Notes: generated from the sequence alone by a model not told the origin. 64,000 nucleotides of DNA from Hyaloperonospora brassicae (GCA_947650285.1 CANTFL010000226.1:1-64000); one strand, 5' to 3'. Counted from the first letter of the stretch, positions 45,500-56,633 are shown. Translations and numbers: made by a program.

Positions 45500-46056
45500 A
45501 CTGCGGTCGTCGCAAAAATCATTGCTATCAACGGGTGGAGACAAATGGAGCACAAGTGCTGTACATGCCCACGCGCGCAGGACTGTTGGCAGATCCTCAT
45601 CCATCTGCTGCATGTACGAGTGGATGCGGGAGTCAGTTAAGCCACTTGTACGGCTTTGTTGCACATTCAATGCACGCAGATAAGTACTTGGGTTGTGCAA
45701 GAAAGTCAAACAACGTATATTGTCGAGGGTAACACGATGGTGTAGCTCGCGGGTACTTTCAAAAACTGAGCGTCACAAGCGCTCTCAATCAACTACACAC
45801 GCGCTTTAACGGGTGGAGCAGGGATGGTGTCTCGATAGCGTCAGCAATGGTGTCAGGATCCGTGCAACCTTTCGTGGCGGACGCTAAAAGCACAAACCAT
45901 CAAAACATCAGCCACCGTTTGTTGTCAATAGTCGAGCAAGAGGTCAACAGCGACACAGACAATGAATCTCACACCTTATCGAACAAGTCGTTGCTCAGTA
46001 GGCCCAGAAGCTTGTGGACGTACCACCGCTAGGTAATCACCTCCTGACAGCAGGGT
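45500..46056. other. 3' flank of effector 2, no gene recognised
   Basis: A minus-strand frame (45709 into the LTR) contains FLHNPSTYLRALNVQQSRTS, followed by a Met/Gln/Glu/Asp-rich segment. I do not recognise it, and it is cut by the LTR at 45499. It may be a gene fragment disrupted by the family A insertion. Confidence 0.3.
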
Positions 46057-46686
46057 TTATCTGAACATTCTATTATCGTGGCACGATACCGCCAGTTGAA
46101 GCGCGAAATAATTACCGTTATACGTCGCTAAGTGTTCTCTGTACTTTTCGGCTCCTCTGTAAAATCTTAGAATGTCATCAACGTCGCCAGGTCGAGTTTG
46201 GGATACAGCATACCTTAGATAATCGTCCGGTTTGACTCGTTTCTCAGCAAGGCGATACACCAGATTGTGCTTCGATTTTTCCAGCACCGCCTTTTTAGCT
46301 GCTGAATACCCAGCGTCAAAAAATACAAAAAAACCGACCCTATACTTCTTTTCTATATCGAGGGCCAGCCGCGTTCGAGCATCGACAGCGTTCTGCGTTG
46401 CACTCGATAATGTCCTCGCCAGTAGTGGCTTCATCATGGACAAAGAGTCATCCATCGAATTCGTTCGAAGTGAAAACGTTCTATCTTCGCCCTCGGGTTG
46501 TGCAGGAAGGGCAAATCCATCAGCGACCCGAACGTTTCCGGATATCAATGGAGTGTGTGCGTCCGGGTCCATGTCCATGTCCGACGTCATTTCACTGGTC
46601 GACTCTTCAGCGACTGGAGCCGACAGGACGCTGCCGCTGGCAGATGCGACGAGCGCGAGCGTGAGGAGACGGAAGATCTTGACCAT
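46057..46686 (-). CDS. Secreted RXLR-like effector 2
   Basis: A 209-residue protein from ATG at 46686. The frame is open 104 codons further upstream, but the inner Met is chosen because it starts a signal peptide (MVKIFRLLTLALVASASG) matching effector 1 and because the initiator motif lies at 46795-46815. After cleavage comes an acidic segment with GNVR at residues 50-53 in the RXLR place and GEDR at 66-69 in the EER place. A PLLARTLS segment (PLLAKAVS in effector 1) is followed by a Lys/Asp-rich helical C-terminus with an aromatic patch (RVGFFVFFDAGY). Secretion is well supported; host-cell entry is not shown, since the RXLR motif is degenerate. The N-terminal half is conserved and the C-terminal half diverged, as is usual for effector paralogues. 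Confidence 0.7.
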   Translation of the reverse strand: MVKIFRLLTLALVASASGSVLSAPVAEESTSEMTSDMDMDPDAHTPLISGNVRVADGFALPAQPEGEDRTFSLRTNSMDDSLSMMKPLLARTLSSATQNAVDARTRLALDIEKKYRVGFFVFFDAGYSAAKKAVLEKSKHNLVYRLAEKRVKPDDYLRYAVSQTRPGDVDDILRFYRGAEKYREHLATYNGNYFALQLAVSCHDNRMFR

Positions 46687-46794
46687 TGTGGTGGGAGGAG
46701 TGGCAGACAGTGAAACAGGAACTTTGGCGAGGAGGAGGCGTTGGCGGGAAGATGGTGCTGGCGAGGAGGGGGTGTTGGCGATGAGAAGGTGCTG

Positions 46795-46815
46795 GCGAGT
46801 CAAATTCGAAAGTGA
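46795..46815 (-). promoter_or_regulatory. Initiator-like core promoter of effector 2
   Basis: The minus strand reads TCACTTTCGAATTTGACTCGC, differing from the effector 1 motif at only two positions, and ends 109 nt upstream of the ATG. The intervening 5' leader (46687-46794) contains repeated ggtg(c/t)tggcga units not present in effector 1. Confidence 0.5.
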
Positions 46816-47269
46816 CGAAGACGTTGCAGTCTCAAATCTGCGGGTGCTGAATGACTGGACGAACGGGTCATCGAGTGCGTTGCGTGTGCTCACGGGCTTG
46901 CTGTCGCGAGCGTCTGGCTCTGGTCCCCCAATCTCCAGTATCTCCGCACGATGTGCACAGCTGCAGCCAGCACGCACAGAACTGGATGGGACCCGCATAG
47001 TCCATCGCGCGTTCTTATCGTCTCACTACGTGTGCAAATATATTCGAGTTCGGAGTGCTCACATCACCTTTTCGATTACGAGCTCGACAACCGATCGATC
47101 CGGTTGCACGGGTAATTCGTTTCGAAAGACTTAACTTCGGATTGCTGACGCTTCCCATCTGCGCAAAGAAAGCGCCCCTGGGTACAGTGCCGGTACTCCA
47201 CCATAATTTGACTCTTAAGTTAATGTCCCATGTTTTCTAAGAGCAGTCCGCAACATGATGATCCTGCTC

Positions 47270-47900
47270 GCGGCATTTGCGTATAAGGTACTTCCCAATT
47301 TGCGCCTTCGGGCAACAGGGCCAAGCGACGACGACCTCCAACGATCCGGTATACCGGTCGTCTTGTCCAGGGCGGGAATTTTCCGCTGGGCGGCTCAGGT
47401 CATGAGGAGGAGGTTTTCCTCCAGCTGCGTGCGCTACGGGTAGGCAGCGTAGCGTGCAAACCGAAAGGAGTGCAACAACCCAGAGACCCGGGGGTGTGGG
47501 GCACGGCGACAGCGGTTGTCACCCCCACCTAGTTCCTACGATTCTACGTCAGCTCCCAAGTCGCCGGTCCGGTCGCCGAGCGCGAATCTCGGTATCACGG
47601 AGCGAACTTGCCTAGAACGTGATTCTGATCGGAACCGTGTAGGTGCATTAGCGGCCTATCGGGGGTGATCGGTTTGGTGCCCGGCGTTTTCTGCGATTTT
47701 TGCACCTTGTCTGCCCCCCGGACTGGATACTCGTTTCCACGTGCCCTTTGCAAAGTGCTCCCCGTGAAGCCCGACATCTCGAGCCAGCAGAGTTAGCCAG
47801 CGAGGAGGAGAATGATGTAGTTCAGGTAGAAGCACACCGATATCGCATAGTCATAAGCACTTAATCGACGATCAGTTTCACTCTCACTCATTCACATTTG
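47270..47900. other. GC-rich insertion in upstream repeat copy 3
   Basis: About 630 bp of GC-rich DNA absent from copies 1 and 2. It contains short frames such as one with SAPKSPVRSPSANLGIT but no domain. I saw no target duplication or terminal repeats. It may be a LINE 5' end or a captured gene piece. Confidence 0.35.
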
Positions 47901-48502
47901 CGCCTAAGGCCGTACGCGTACATAAACTAGCGATTGATATCTTAGTGTTTGTGGACGTACAGGTGCTAAGGTCACGTCTTGGTCGCTATATCGTGGCCAC
48001 AAAGCGCAAAGCCATTGGCGAGTGTGCGCACGGTACAAGGCGTATTTCTTGGCATTCAGCTTGTTGTTGCATGTCTTGCTTGTGTGTAGAGTATCATTTC
48101 TTACATATGCATTCCGCTCTATCCATATGTTGATCATGAGAAACAAGAAAGAAGGACGTAAGTGATCATTGTTTCACTCAGCGGTAAAGCTCGTTCTCAT
48201 CCTCATCCTCTCTCTCTTGATCGCTCTCTCGTTCTCACACATCATATTCTATTATTGTTGTTGTTGTCGTCCTGGTAGTTGCTTCTGCACGGACGAGATC
48301 AGCTGTTGTCTTTCTCTTCAACACAGCGACAACACGAACGAGTTGCGTCGTGACTACACGACAGCACCGTTGTGGCACACCGAGCACGACGCGTCCCCCA
48401 GCCGCGAGCTGTAATCACCATGAGAGGTGCGTGCGTAGCCAGCGCTCGATGTTGTTCGCTGGACGGAATGACTGATGTCAAAAGACGAGGTACACCGTCC
48501 TT

Positions 48503-49470
48503 TCTGGAAGCTCTAGTGATACCATTGCGCCAGAAGGGGGATTTAGCGGATGCTTTAGATTACCTCCCCATCTCGTTGCTCCAGACCAGCTAAAAATTTC
48601 GCGAAGGTGTTAGCGACGCGCCTACAGCGGCTTCTGCCGCTGTTAATTGGGGACTCGCAAAAAGGATTTGTTCGAGACAGGCGAATGCTCCATCTGGCAA
48701 CAATGATGCTTTCCCACCAATCGTCCTCCCATGACGAGGCCGATCTCTCTGCCTTTTCCAGCCGAGTAATTTTGCTTTTGGGTTTTCGCAAAGGTTACGA
48801 CACAATGGACCGAGAGTTTTTATACGAAGCTTCGACAGCTTATATTTAATAAACAATTTGTCAAACTCATTAAGCGTATGAACACAGGAACGACAGCACA
48901 GTTTGCGGTTAAAAGAGATGAATCCAAGTCTATTCCTATCATATCCGGCATTCGTCAGGGTTGCCCTCTGTGTAACGGGGCAGCCCGTTACATGGAATTG
49001 TCACTTTAAGGAAAGTGACAATAAAGAATATGAAGATGGATATTCTTTAAACAATATCACCAAAGTGGTGATATTGAAGGGTCGACCAAAGGGTCTGTTC
49101 ATTGGTTGATATCGTGATGATATCAACCCACCAATCGCCGCAAGACGCGCGCAATGAGTGGTGACGAGACGTCACCATACATCCAGTTATATAAATATAG
49201 TTCAACTATGTCAAACAGAGAGACAGTAGTTTAAAGACTTAATTATATTAATATAACAGTTCTGCTTTTACCTTGCCTACGCTTCCTCGCTTGCCTCGTG
49301 TACGTCTGTCGGGGCACCGATACCCTTGCGTTAAGTTCACGCAAGGGTGTGCCCCGTTACACTCTGGCTCCGAAACTATTTTTGATAGTGGCGGAATGGC
49401 TAGGATTGGCTATGCATCAGCACCCGAGGCTCAGCGGGATTTCCGTGGGCTAGTCTACCCGCACCCACGA
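48503..49470 (+). pseudogene. LINE reverse transcriptase remnant 1
   Basis: Plus strand, broken frames. FLEALVIPLRQKGDLADALDY is the entry of a non-LTR RT. 48607-48849 has GDSQKGFVRDRRML and VILLLGFRKGYDTMDREF (catalytic motif A, with the usual D changed to G in LLGFRK). ISGIRQGCPL follows at about 48940-48970. The family A solo LTR sits here. After it the frame resumes GCPL-APKLFLIVAEWLGLAM to 49470. The YxDD part is missing. Inactive, truncated at both ends, in the style of oomycete LINEs. Confidence 0.65.
48971..49361 (+). repeat. Family A solo LTR in LINE remnant 1
   Basis: 391 bp, TGTAACGGGG..CCCCGTTACA, flanked by the 5-bp target duplication CTCTG (48966-48970 and 49362-49366). Removing the LTR and one CTCTG restores the LINE reading GCPLAP. 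It arises by recombination between the two LTRs of a former full element. Confidence 0.9.
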
Positions 49471-49636
49471 GTATTTAACCCGCGCCCATTACCCGAATCA
49501 TCACTCATTTGATCCTTATTGGGTGAAATTTTCACCTTATTGGGTTAGGTAACGACGAAGGAGTCTGAACTGAATCTGATCTGAGTTTTCCAACGCGTGT
49601 TTGCATTTTGCATAGTACTTTTCGCTTTGTATCGCT

Positions 49637-52320
49637 ATGATCGCCGGTGCAAGTATAGAATACTTGATTTTAAATGGTCTGATCATTCCGTTGCGCAAAC
49701 AGGGGGATTCTGAGGATGCCATGGATTACCGACCAATCGCACTTCGACAAACCAGATACAAGATATTCGCGAAGGTCATCGTCACGCGAGTCCAGCGCGT
49801 ACTGGTAAAATTAAGTGGAGATTCGCAGCAAGGCTTTGCTCATAGATGGCAAATTCAGCAGACTGTCCCGATGATGATGGCTATTCTTAATACTATTGCA
49901 GCCAATCCTGCGGTGGCGGCCATGCACAGCAAAGCAATCCTCTTACTCGACTTTCGCAAGGCATATGATACCGTTGCCAGAGATTTCTTTTCTAAGCGCT
50001 CACGCGGTTTGGATTCTCACCAGGGTTTGTTCCTATGATTCGGACTATTCCTAACGGGACTATGGCACAATTTCTGGTCAATGCGGAGCTTTTGAGGACA
50101 CAGGAAGGGCGCTCGGGTATCCGTCAAGGATGCCTGCTGGCTCCTTTCTTATTCATCATCGTAGCGGAAGTGTTTGCGCTGGCAATCCATGATGACCCTA
50201 CTGACCCAAGCATCACCGTTCCACATGAAGGAGCCTTTCGGCACAAATTTTTTAGCATTCGTCGATGACGCAACTACCTTTTTACAAGAAGCGAGCCATG
50301 TTCCACGTGTCCTGCAGATCTTGAACAATTTGGCCGTGTTTCAATACTTCGGGTGCAACTTCGCAAGAGCAAGCTCCTGTTGCTAAACTTGACGGGGCAA
50401 TCTGAGGAGTTCTGTGGGTTTCTAGTGCTTTGTCACGGAGAAATGACGCGATAACTAGATCACCTTACTGGTACTGGTGAGCTCGCGGACGTGAACTGGG
50501 TAGCGCGCATACGCAATGTCCACCGACGTCTTGCCACAGCTACTCAGATTGCCACAAGTGTAGAGCTCCGTGTGTGTTGATACTCAATCTCATCATGCTA
50601 CCGTCGGTTTTGTTCACAGCAGCGGTATTTGATCTCCCGGCATGGGCTAAAAAACAGCTCCGGAATCTTTAGAAGAAGTTTTTGTGGTAATGCTCGACCA
50701 GTATTGACAACACGAAACACAAAGTGAACCCGGCCTTCCTTCACACTCCTAATAAGCCGGCGGTGTTGGGCTGGCTTCGATAGTGATCGCATGCAAGAAT
50801 CAGCGATTAAAACATGCTATTTTATGGCTAAAACAACGCAAGGATATCTACTATTCGGCATGGCAAGCGTGTGGCTTTGGTTAGACTTCGGTTTTGGGGC
50901 CTGCTATGCTCTTGCCGCTAGACGGACGAACGCCTCAACGGTCTTACTCTCGCCGGCACACCGGAAGGCATCTTCTGCAGCTGCTACAACCGTGGCTGGC
51001 ATTCAGTTTACCTGATGTCGCAAGCAGGAAGCAACAGTACTTGGACGATCTAGCGAGTCTGGATCCGACGGTCATCAGCTGGACTACATCGGCGGAATGA
51101 ATTGTGGAGCTTTCACGGTCACTGTCTCGCTGTTCCTGCTTGATGAAGGATGGAGATCACTCCTTCTGGTCCACGTACTCCTGAAATGATAACCCTTGGA
51201 TATTAGATCGACGGGAAGACCGTATGACCGCCGTCAAGTATGACCGAATTCGGCCTTGCGCCATCAAGGATCTGGGCCTGCAGAGACTCGAAGTCCACAC
51301 CCACTCCATGGACATACCCTTGGTCGGTCACAGAACGCATCAACAGGCCAAGCTGCGTCGCTGGGGGATTGCGATACTGCTGAATGCACCATATATGCCA
51401 GTCGAAACCAGCCTCCATTTTCAGCGACCATTAGCCTGCGGCACTCATCTGACTTGGAACGGGCATATGAATGGAGTCTACTAGCGCCGGGACGTGTTCA
51501 GTGGACGGGTGAGTGTCAGTACCTGATGCAGCGACTAATTATACAGCTCGAGCAGGAGCAAGACGGCATTCATTGGTGCGTTGCGGTAGACAACGTTGAA
51601 GATCAGCGAACGGCGGTCGACTGTCAGACGCTAAGCCGGAGGAAAGCCCAAGAAATCGTCTTATACGCGCATCCGCACGTCCACGGACTTCCGTGGAGTT
51701 TCCCGGACTCTGTCTCGAAAATACACGTCCAGCCGGCGTTAAAAACTCAACCATTTCGGTTGTTGAAAGGATCAGGATTCGCACTCACTCTACCGGTGTC
51801 CAGGCTCGAGGCGGCAGCGCGTGTTTGCGCTTGGCAAGCGGGGCATTATCACAGACACCAGTCTCATTGGGGGAGCATGGCTCTGAACTAACATCATACC
51901 AGGCATGGGTCTACGATCGAGTCGCGGTTCGGCAACTAGCCCTGTATTTTACGGGGAAGGGGCTAGACACCTTATGTCGCAAGCTTCATTGCTGTTGTGG
52001 AGTGACAGAGACGCTGGAACATATCTTCTGGTCTATCCCCTGCGCGCAGTCCTGTAGACAGAAACTGGTATGCCATTGGACGAGAGCACGCTGGAGGCTG
52101 AATCATCTCCACGACTTTCGCGCCAGTTGTGCAAGTAGGTCGGCGCCGACGCTATCCTTGGAGGTCGCAGATCGTTTAAGGCGGGATCATCCCGACAAAG
52201 ATATGGAATACGCAGAGGTCTGGCGTCTGCTGAGAAGCATATCTGTTACTACGTTGTGGATTCAACGAAGCAGAGTCCTTTTCAAACGCGAGGAAGTCAC
52301 GCTCGCAGGTAGCGTCGAGT
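49637..52320 (+). pseudogene. LINE reverse transcriptase remnant 2
   Basis: Plus strand. 49637-50038: [37 protein letters not shown] and [18 protein letters not shown] (motif A Asp present). 50035-50268: [21 protein letters not shown]. Near 50255: [10 protein letters not shown], the F-x-D-D catalytic box, in a shifted frame. The thumb and C-terminal part follow at 50570-50700 (LILNLIMLPSVLFTAAVFDL). 51256-51891 and 51693-52322 carry the distal region with a likely zinc finger (CRKLHCCCGVTETLEHIFWS). At least six frame breaks. Same LINE family as remnants 1 and 3, but it keeps the most sequence. Confidence 0.7.
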
Positions 52321-52699
52321 AGTTTTGGCACGCCGGCATGCGGCAACTCCGGGCTGTCGCAAAGCGGGAATTTTGCAGGGCCGAGACGAGGATTCAAGGA
52401 GCACGCCTGCTATTATGTCATCGACAAATCGCAAGTCAACCAAGAGAGCCTTCGTCAACGGTGACCAGCCTCGTGGAACCACCAGACTCGAACGAGGCAC
52501 CGGTGTTGCTAATCAGTCTTTAGATCTATCAGGCATCTTGCAACCGGTAAATGGTTTAATAGACACGTCTGCTTCTCTTTAGAAGTGAAGGATACTTGAG
52601 CTCTGAACGGCCACATGATGAAGAATCAGACGTTGAAGGCTCTTACCCTGAGGTAACGATGCGCCTTCGCTTACAAAACCTTTAAAACCATTTCCAACT

Positions 52700-53360
52700 G
52701 CCCAAGCTCGACGATACTACCAATTCAGAACAAAGGAAAAAATGCTAAAGCTCGCTTGCCCACTGAAGCTGAAATCAATGGCAAGCAGGTAGCGAAGAAG
52801 CGCGGACTTAATATGTGCCATGGTTGCAGAAAGTATGTCAAACATATTAGCAACAGTGTCTTACAAAAAACCCCGAAAGAGATAGAGCAAGAGAAGCTGC
52901 TGAGCTTGCACGACCCTCAGTGCTGACGACCATGAGTTAAGATTCTGAGTTTGTGCCGTTCCAAACAGACTTTTACCAAGAGGGTTTGTCCCAGCAGTTT
53001 CAACAGCCGCAGCACTTTGGACCCCCTCAATCTCACCAGCCGCCATTTCAGCAACTCCGCTAATCGGCGATGCAGCCTCAGCTGCTGTATGAACCGTCGA
53101 AACTTTTATTGCAGCAGTACGGCCAGTCGCATGCGTCGCTTCCGCAGTACGCTCAGTTTCAGTCATCAGTGCAGCATTATGATCAGCTGCATCCTTCAAT
53201 GCTGCTTCCCATTCCCCATACGCTGTTCCTGATGGACAGCACGGTCAGAGCCTTCAGTATGCGCCGACCCAAGACAGAACCTTGCCCTCAATGCATCATC
53301 TAAGTGACTTCCCCCTGCATGCCCGCCACCCCTCTTTGAGCCCGAAAATACATGGACAGA
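52700..53360 (+). pseudogene. Gln/Pro-rich coding remnant, 5' part
   Basis: Frames in the plus strand: one with AKARLPTEAEINGKQVAKKR followed by a Cys motif, MCHGC, ending at a stop near 52923. Then a Gln- and Pro-rich stretch (FQQPQHFGPPQSHQPPFQQL and, after a stop, QPQLLYEPSKLLLQQYGQSH). The frame continues PKIHGQM at the family B insertion point (53360) and resumes LALPRVENWAPVDDDRYYNP after the element (61041-61155). I do not recognise the gene. It may be a host gene or another transposon's first protein. Confidence 0.4.
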
Positions 53361-53885
53361 TGTAGCAGAGCTACACAGCCCCTTAAGTAGAGGAAGTCTT
53401 AACGCTCTTACGAGCAACTTTGGTTCTACGAACCCGACTCAGAGAGTCAACAGCTCAGAGAGCTAAGGTTTTGGTTCAGAGAAACCGACTCAGAGAGTCA
53501 ACAAGCTCAGAGAGCTTACGGTCCCCGTTACTAAGGGACCAAACGATACAAAAGAATCACAGCACAGAGTGCTCAGGAGCAGCTACCTTCACAGGCATTG
53601 CTAGCTCCTACCGATCAAAGACGCCTCGTAAGGCACGTGTCTTTCAGTGATCAAAAGGGGAACTGAATTTTTATTTCTTTATTAAACCTAAAAGAACACC
53701 TTAAAACAACGTATTTAACCTGCCCTGAATAACCTCTTAAAAGATCTCGTAATCAATTGGTGACAGACATCAGTCTTCCACGGTTGATACACTCACTGTA
53801 ATCTAAAATTACTTGATAGGGTACCCCCTCTCTTGTGTGCACCACACCTATCGTCGACTACCAGCCGACATGTAACCCTGTTACA
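53361..53885 (-). repeat. Family B LTR (3' LTR of the minus-strand element)
   Basis: 525 bp, TGTAGCAGAGCTACA at the left end, GTTACA at the right. 53440-53555 is an array of tiny hairpins built on a repeated CAGAGA core: GACTCagaGAGTC, AGCTCagaGAGCT, GACTCagaGAGTC, AAGCTCagaGAGCTT, and later GGTCCC..GGGACC and AGCACagaGTGCT. Confidence 0.85.
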
Positions 53886-53993
53886 CCCTCCTCCACCAGA
53901 CTGACGTTAACACAAAACGTCAATCTGCTTCTTTCCTCGAAGAGGTCGGTGTGTGTGTGTGCTTAACCTCACGGTTTCTTAACACGAAACACC

Positions 53994-55293
53994 ATGGCAT
54001 TGCCACCCAACGAGTCTCGAACTCTTTCCTCTTACCTCGACTTCGATGAGGATGTGGACTATGGTAGTGATACCAATGTCCCTGGAGGTGAATGGATATC
54101 GTCCCACTCCGCTGTATCTGAGGCTCGACCTCAAACAGCACCGAATCCGTTCGTTAGACGTGGTGTTACCACAGCGCCAGGGGCGCAGCATCATACAACA
54201 GATGCAGATGAGAACATCATTACAAACCCGCTCGACGAGCAACAGGAGTTAACCCTCCAGCGTGAGGAGCGTGCTCTACGTCGCACTCATACCCAGACGG
54301 TTATACAAAACCGGAGTGGTTACGTGTTCACAACACCTGACGTGGAGCAACGCCTCCGTCAAACGGAAGGCCGTAGCCTTTCAACATGGGCCATATGCCC
54401 CGAGGCTACGTCGCCCGAAAATATAGCCGATCGTCAGGCTCTACATGAGAGATATCTCGAACCATTCTTTACCACACAAGGTCAGTACCGCGCGCATCTT
54501 GAGAGCTTGTCTCGTGGTGTCTCGGTTCGACCGATTAAGGGCGTGCCCATCTTGTTGTTCGCTGGCGAACTGCCCGAGGAGAAGGACAATCAGTTCATTT
54601 GTTGGGTGTATCGCAAGCGACACCTTAGCAGTGTGTCAGTGCTGCGGGCCAGCGCCGATGTGGCTGACGTTCGTCTAAAACGAAAGCTCTGGCCCGAGTA
54701 TGCCAAGCTCAAGGCCAGAGGCCAGTTGATTACACGTACACGTTATGCTCCGGCTACAATGGTAGCCACGGGTCACGAACCTTAGGTGCGGAGCAACACG
54801 CTACCTCCCACCACTATTGGTGAGACGCGTTCTCGTTCGCAAGGCGACCCTGGCCACGATGCTCAAAAAATCCACGGCGTAAGGGCAGTCCTGCCGAAGG
54901 GGTATCTCATACTCCCACGAGTTCTCCGACTCCGAGTACCCTCGCCACTTCACCAGATACTGGGATTGGCAACGACGACGATGTCGCTGAAGGATTTTCT
55001 CCAAATAAAACTGGTAATTCCCTTGCTCATCGTGAAGTATCGGTGGTGATCGGTGTACCGAAGGAGGAGAATGAGAAGGTGCTCCGTGATCTGAGTGGTC
55101 TCGAAGAGACATTGGTAAGACTTAGAGTGAGCTCGACGCGATGCAAGCCCCTGTTCAAGCATTGGAGTTGGCCTTAGCCCGTGTGGATAGTCAGATTGAC
55201 CTCCTGGTTTGGATGCAACAGCCGACGGCAAGGCCCTATTACCCGGCGCAAGCGCCTCCGAGTTCACATGGGACGGGTCCCGATACGTCATAA
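53994..55293 (+). pseudogene. Antisense reading region of family B
   Basis: Opposite strand to gag-pol, starting 109 nt inside the 3' LTR. 53994-54785 is open for 263 codons: an acidic N-terminus (LDFDEDVDYGSDTN), a Glu/Arg-rich middle, then GVPILLFAGELPEEKD and WVYRKRHLSSVSVLRASADV. After one TAG it continues with two phase changes through a Ser/Pro/Thr-rich linker (HTPTSSPTPSTLATSPDTG) and a Lys/Glu-rich, coiled-coil-like end (VQALELALARVDSQIDLLV) to a stop at 55293. Full length would be about 430 residues. The homologue at 32513-33806 aligns throughout. No known domain. It overlaps the chromodomain and integrase tail (54801-55293) tail to tail, so any transcript would be complementary to the 3' end of pol. 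Confidence 0.6.
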
Positions 55294-56549
55294 GTAAGCC
55301 AACGTAGAACACTGGATGCGTGCGCACTTTTCGCGGAAGGTTGAGCGTGTACGCCAATCCCTTTTTAGCAATGACCGTGAATGGCCCAATGAAGCACGGA
55401 CGCAACTTTGTCTTGAAGACGGCAGACACTACATTTGTAGGTAGGTTTTTATAATTGAGTAGAACTTGGTCTCTGACCTCATAACATTCAATACAACCTC
55501 TACCTTTAGCATTAGCTTGTTCCTTATGTTTATCTTGGCTATCAGCCAGTGCATCACGAACGTGTCGTAATACATTCAAGCGCGTTGCGAGAAACTCGCT
55601 TACCTGTTTCTGAATAGTAGCAGGGCTGATACTAGCAAGCCTATCGGCCATCTCTCCTCCACCAAGCCCTGAACCACGCAGTGGTAGCGTTAACGGAACG
55701 CGAGGGTGTGTGAGACCGTTCACGTAGAACGGAGTAAAGCCTGTAGAGGCGTGAACAGCGTTATTTAACGCAACTCAACAACAGGCAGAATCGAAATCCA
55801 ACGTTTTGGTGTATTAGCGCAAACACTGCGTAATTTGTCAATGATAATGCGATTGACGCGCTCGGTTTGACCATCGGTCTGCGAATGACCCGCCGTGGAC
55901 ATGTCCAAACGTGTGCCGAGCGCCTTGAAGATGGACTTCCAAAACTTCCCAGTGAAGCGAGGATCTCTGTCAGAGACTATTGCCACAGGCAAGCCGTGTT
56001 GTCAAAACACTCTATCGATAAACAGCGTAGCTGTACCTCACCATCAATGGTATCTGGCACAGCCGCCAAGTGAGCCATCTTGCTCAAACGGTCAACAAAG
56101 ACTACAATACCCGTATTGCCTTGCATATCTGTTGGCAGACCGAACATGAAATCTATGCTGATGGACTCCCAGCACCCAGAGGGTATAGGAAGACTAGCGA
56201 GCGTCGCAGCCGCATGAGCTGAGGGTTTCACCCGTTGACACGTTTCGCACGTACGCACGTATGTGCTTACCCATTTGTATAGTTTAAGCCACCGATTGAA
56301 TTGGATAATTGAGCCGTAGGTCTTCTCACGACCGAGATGACGACTCAACGCAGTATCATGTGCCTCATAGAGGACCCGATACTTCAATTCCTCATCATGA
56401 GGGACAACGATACGGGGACTATCCTCCGTATCTGTGCTGTAGCACAACAGGCCTTGATCGATGGAGTATCGATGTAGCCTCGCACGCAAACGTGCCAACA
56501 ATTTAACGTCTGAGTCGTTATACTCCTCGCTCCCCAGAGCACGTAGCAA
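54801..56549 (-). pseudogene. pol: Family B Pol: integrase and chromodomain
   Basis: Minus strand pieces: 56549-55977 has the zinc-binding CETCQRVKPS and VFVDRLSKMAHLAAVPDTI. 55992-55765 has VSDRDPRFTGKFW and AGHSQTDGQTERVNR (both further catalytic residues). 55723-54950 has FYVNGLTHPRVPLTL and LRPCFIGPFTVIAKKGLAYT (GPY/F module). 55112-54801 has a chromodomain, NYQFYLEKILQRH ... SQYLVKWRGYSESENSWE. Catalytic Asp, Asp and Glu are all visible but in three frames. Inactive. The chromodomain suggests targeting to marked chromatin. Confidence 0.7.
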
Positions 56550-56633
56550 AGCTACACAATGTTCATCTTTGGCATATGCCGAGCGAATGAGGTATGTGAC
56601 CGATGATGACAGAGTCGTAACATGAGCAAGCTC

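Larger units (their letters stand above)
46687..48500 (-). promoter_or_regulatory. Effector upstream repeat, copy 3
   Basis: Diverged copy of the upstream repeat of copies 1 and 2. 46985-47240 matches about 17510-17790. 47950-48500 matches 480-1020, including ttgttgttgcatgtcttg, the acatatgcattccgctctat block and cgacagcaccgttgtggca. Between them a GC-rich segment (47270-47900) has no counterpart. The copy ends where LINE remnant 1 begins. Confidence 0.6.

Noticed and set aside
46687..46998. Upstream extension of effector 2 by 104 codons
   Set aside because: It would bury the signal peptide inside the protein, and the extension crosses the initiator-like promoter motif shared with effector 1.
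46232..47134. 300-codon plus-strand frame
   Set aside because: Complement of effector 2 and its leader. No signal peptide or domain, while the minus strand has a signal peptide and a paralogue.
53070..53303. Separate small gene
   Set aside because: Part of the longer Gln/Pro-rich remnant that continues across the family B insertion.
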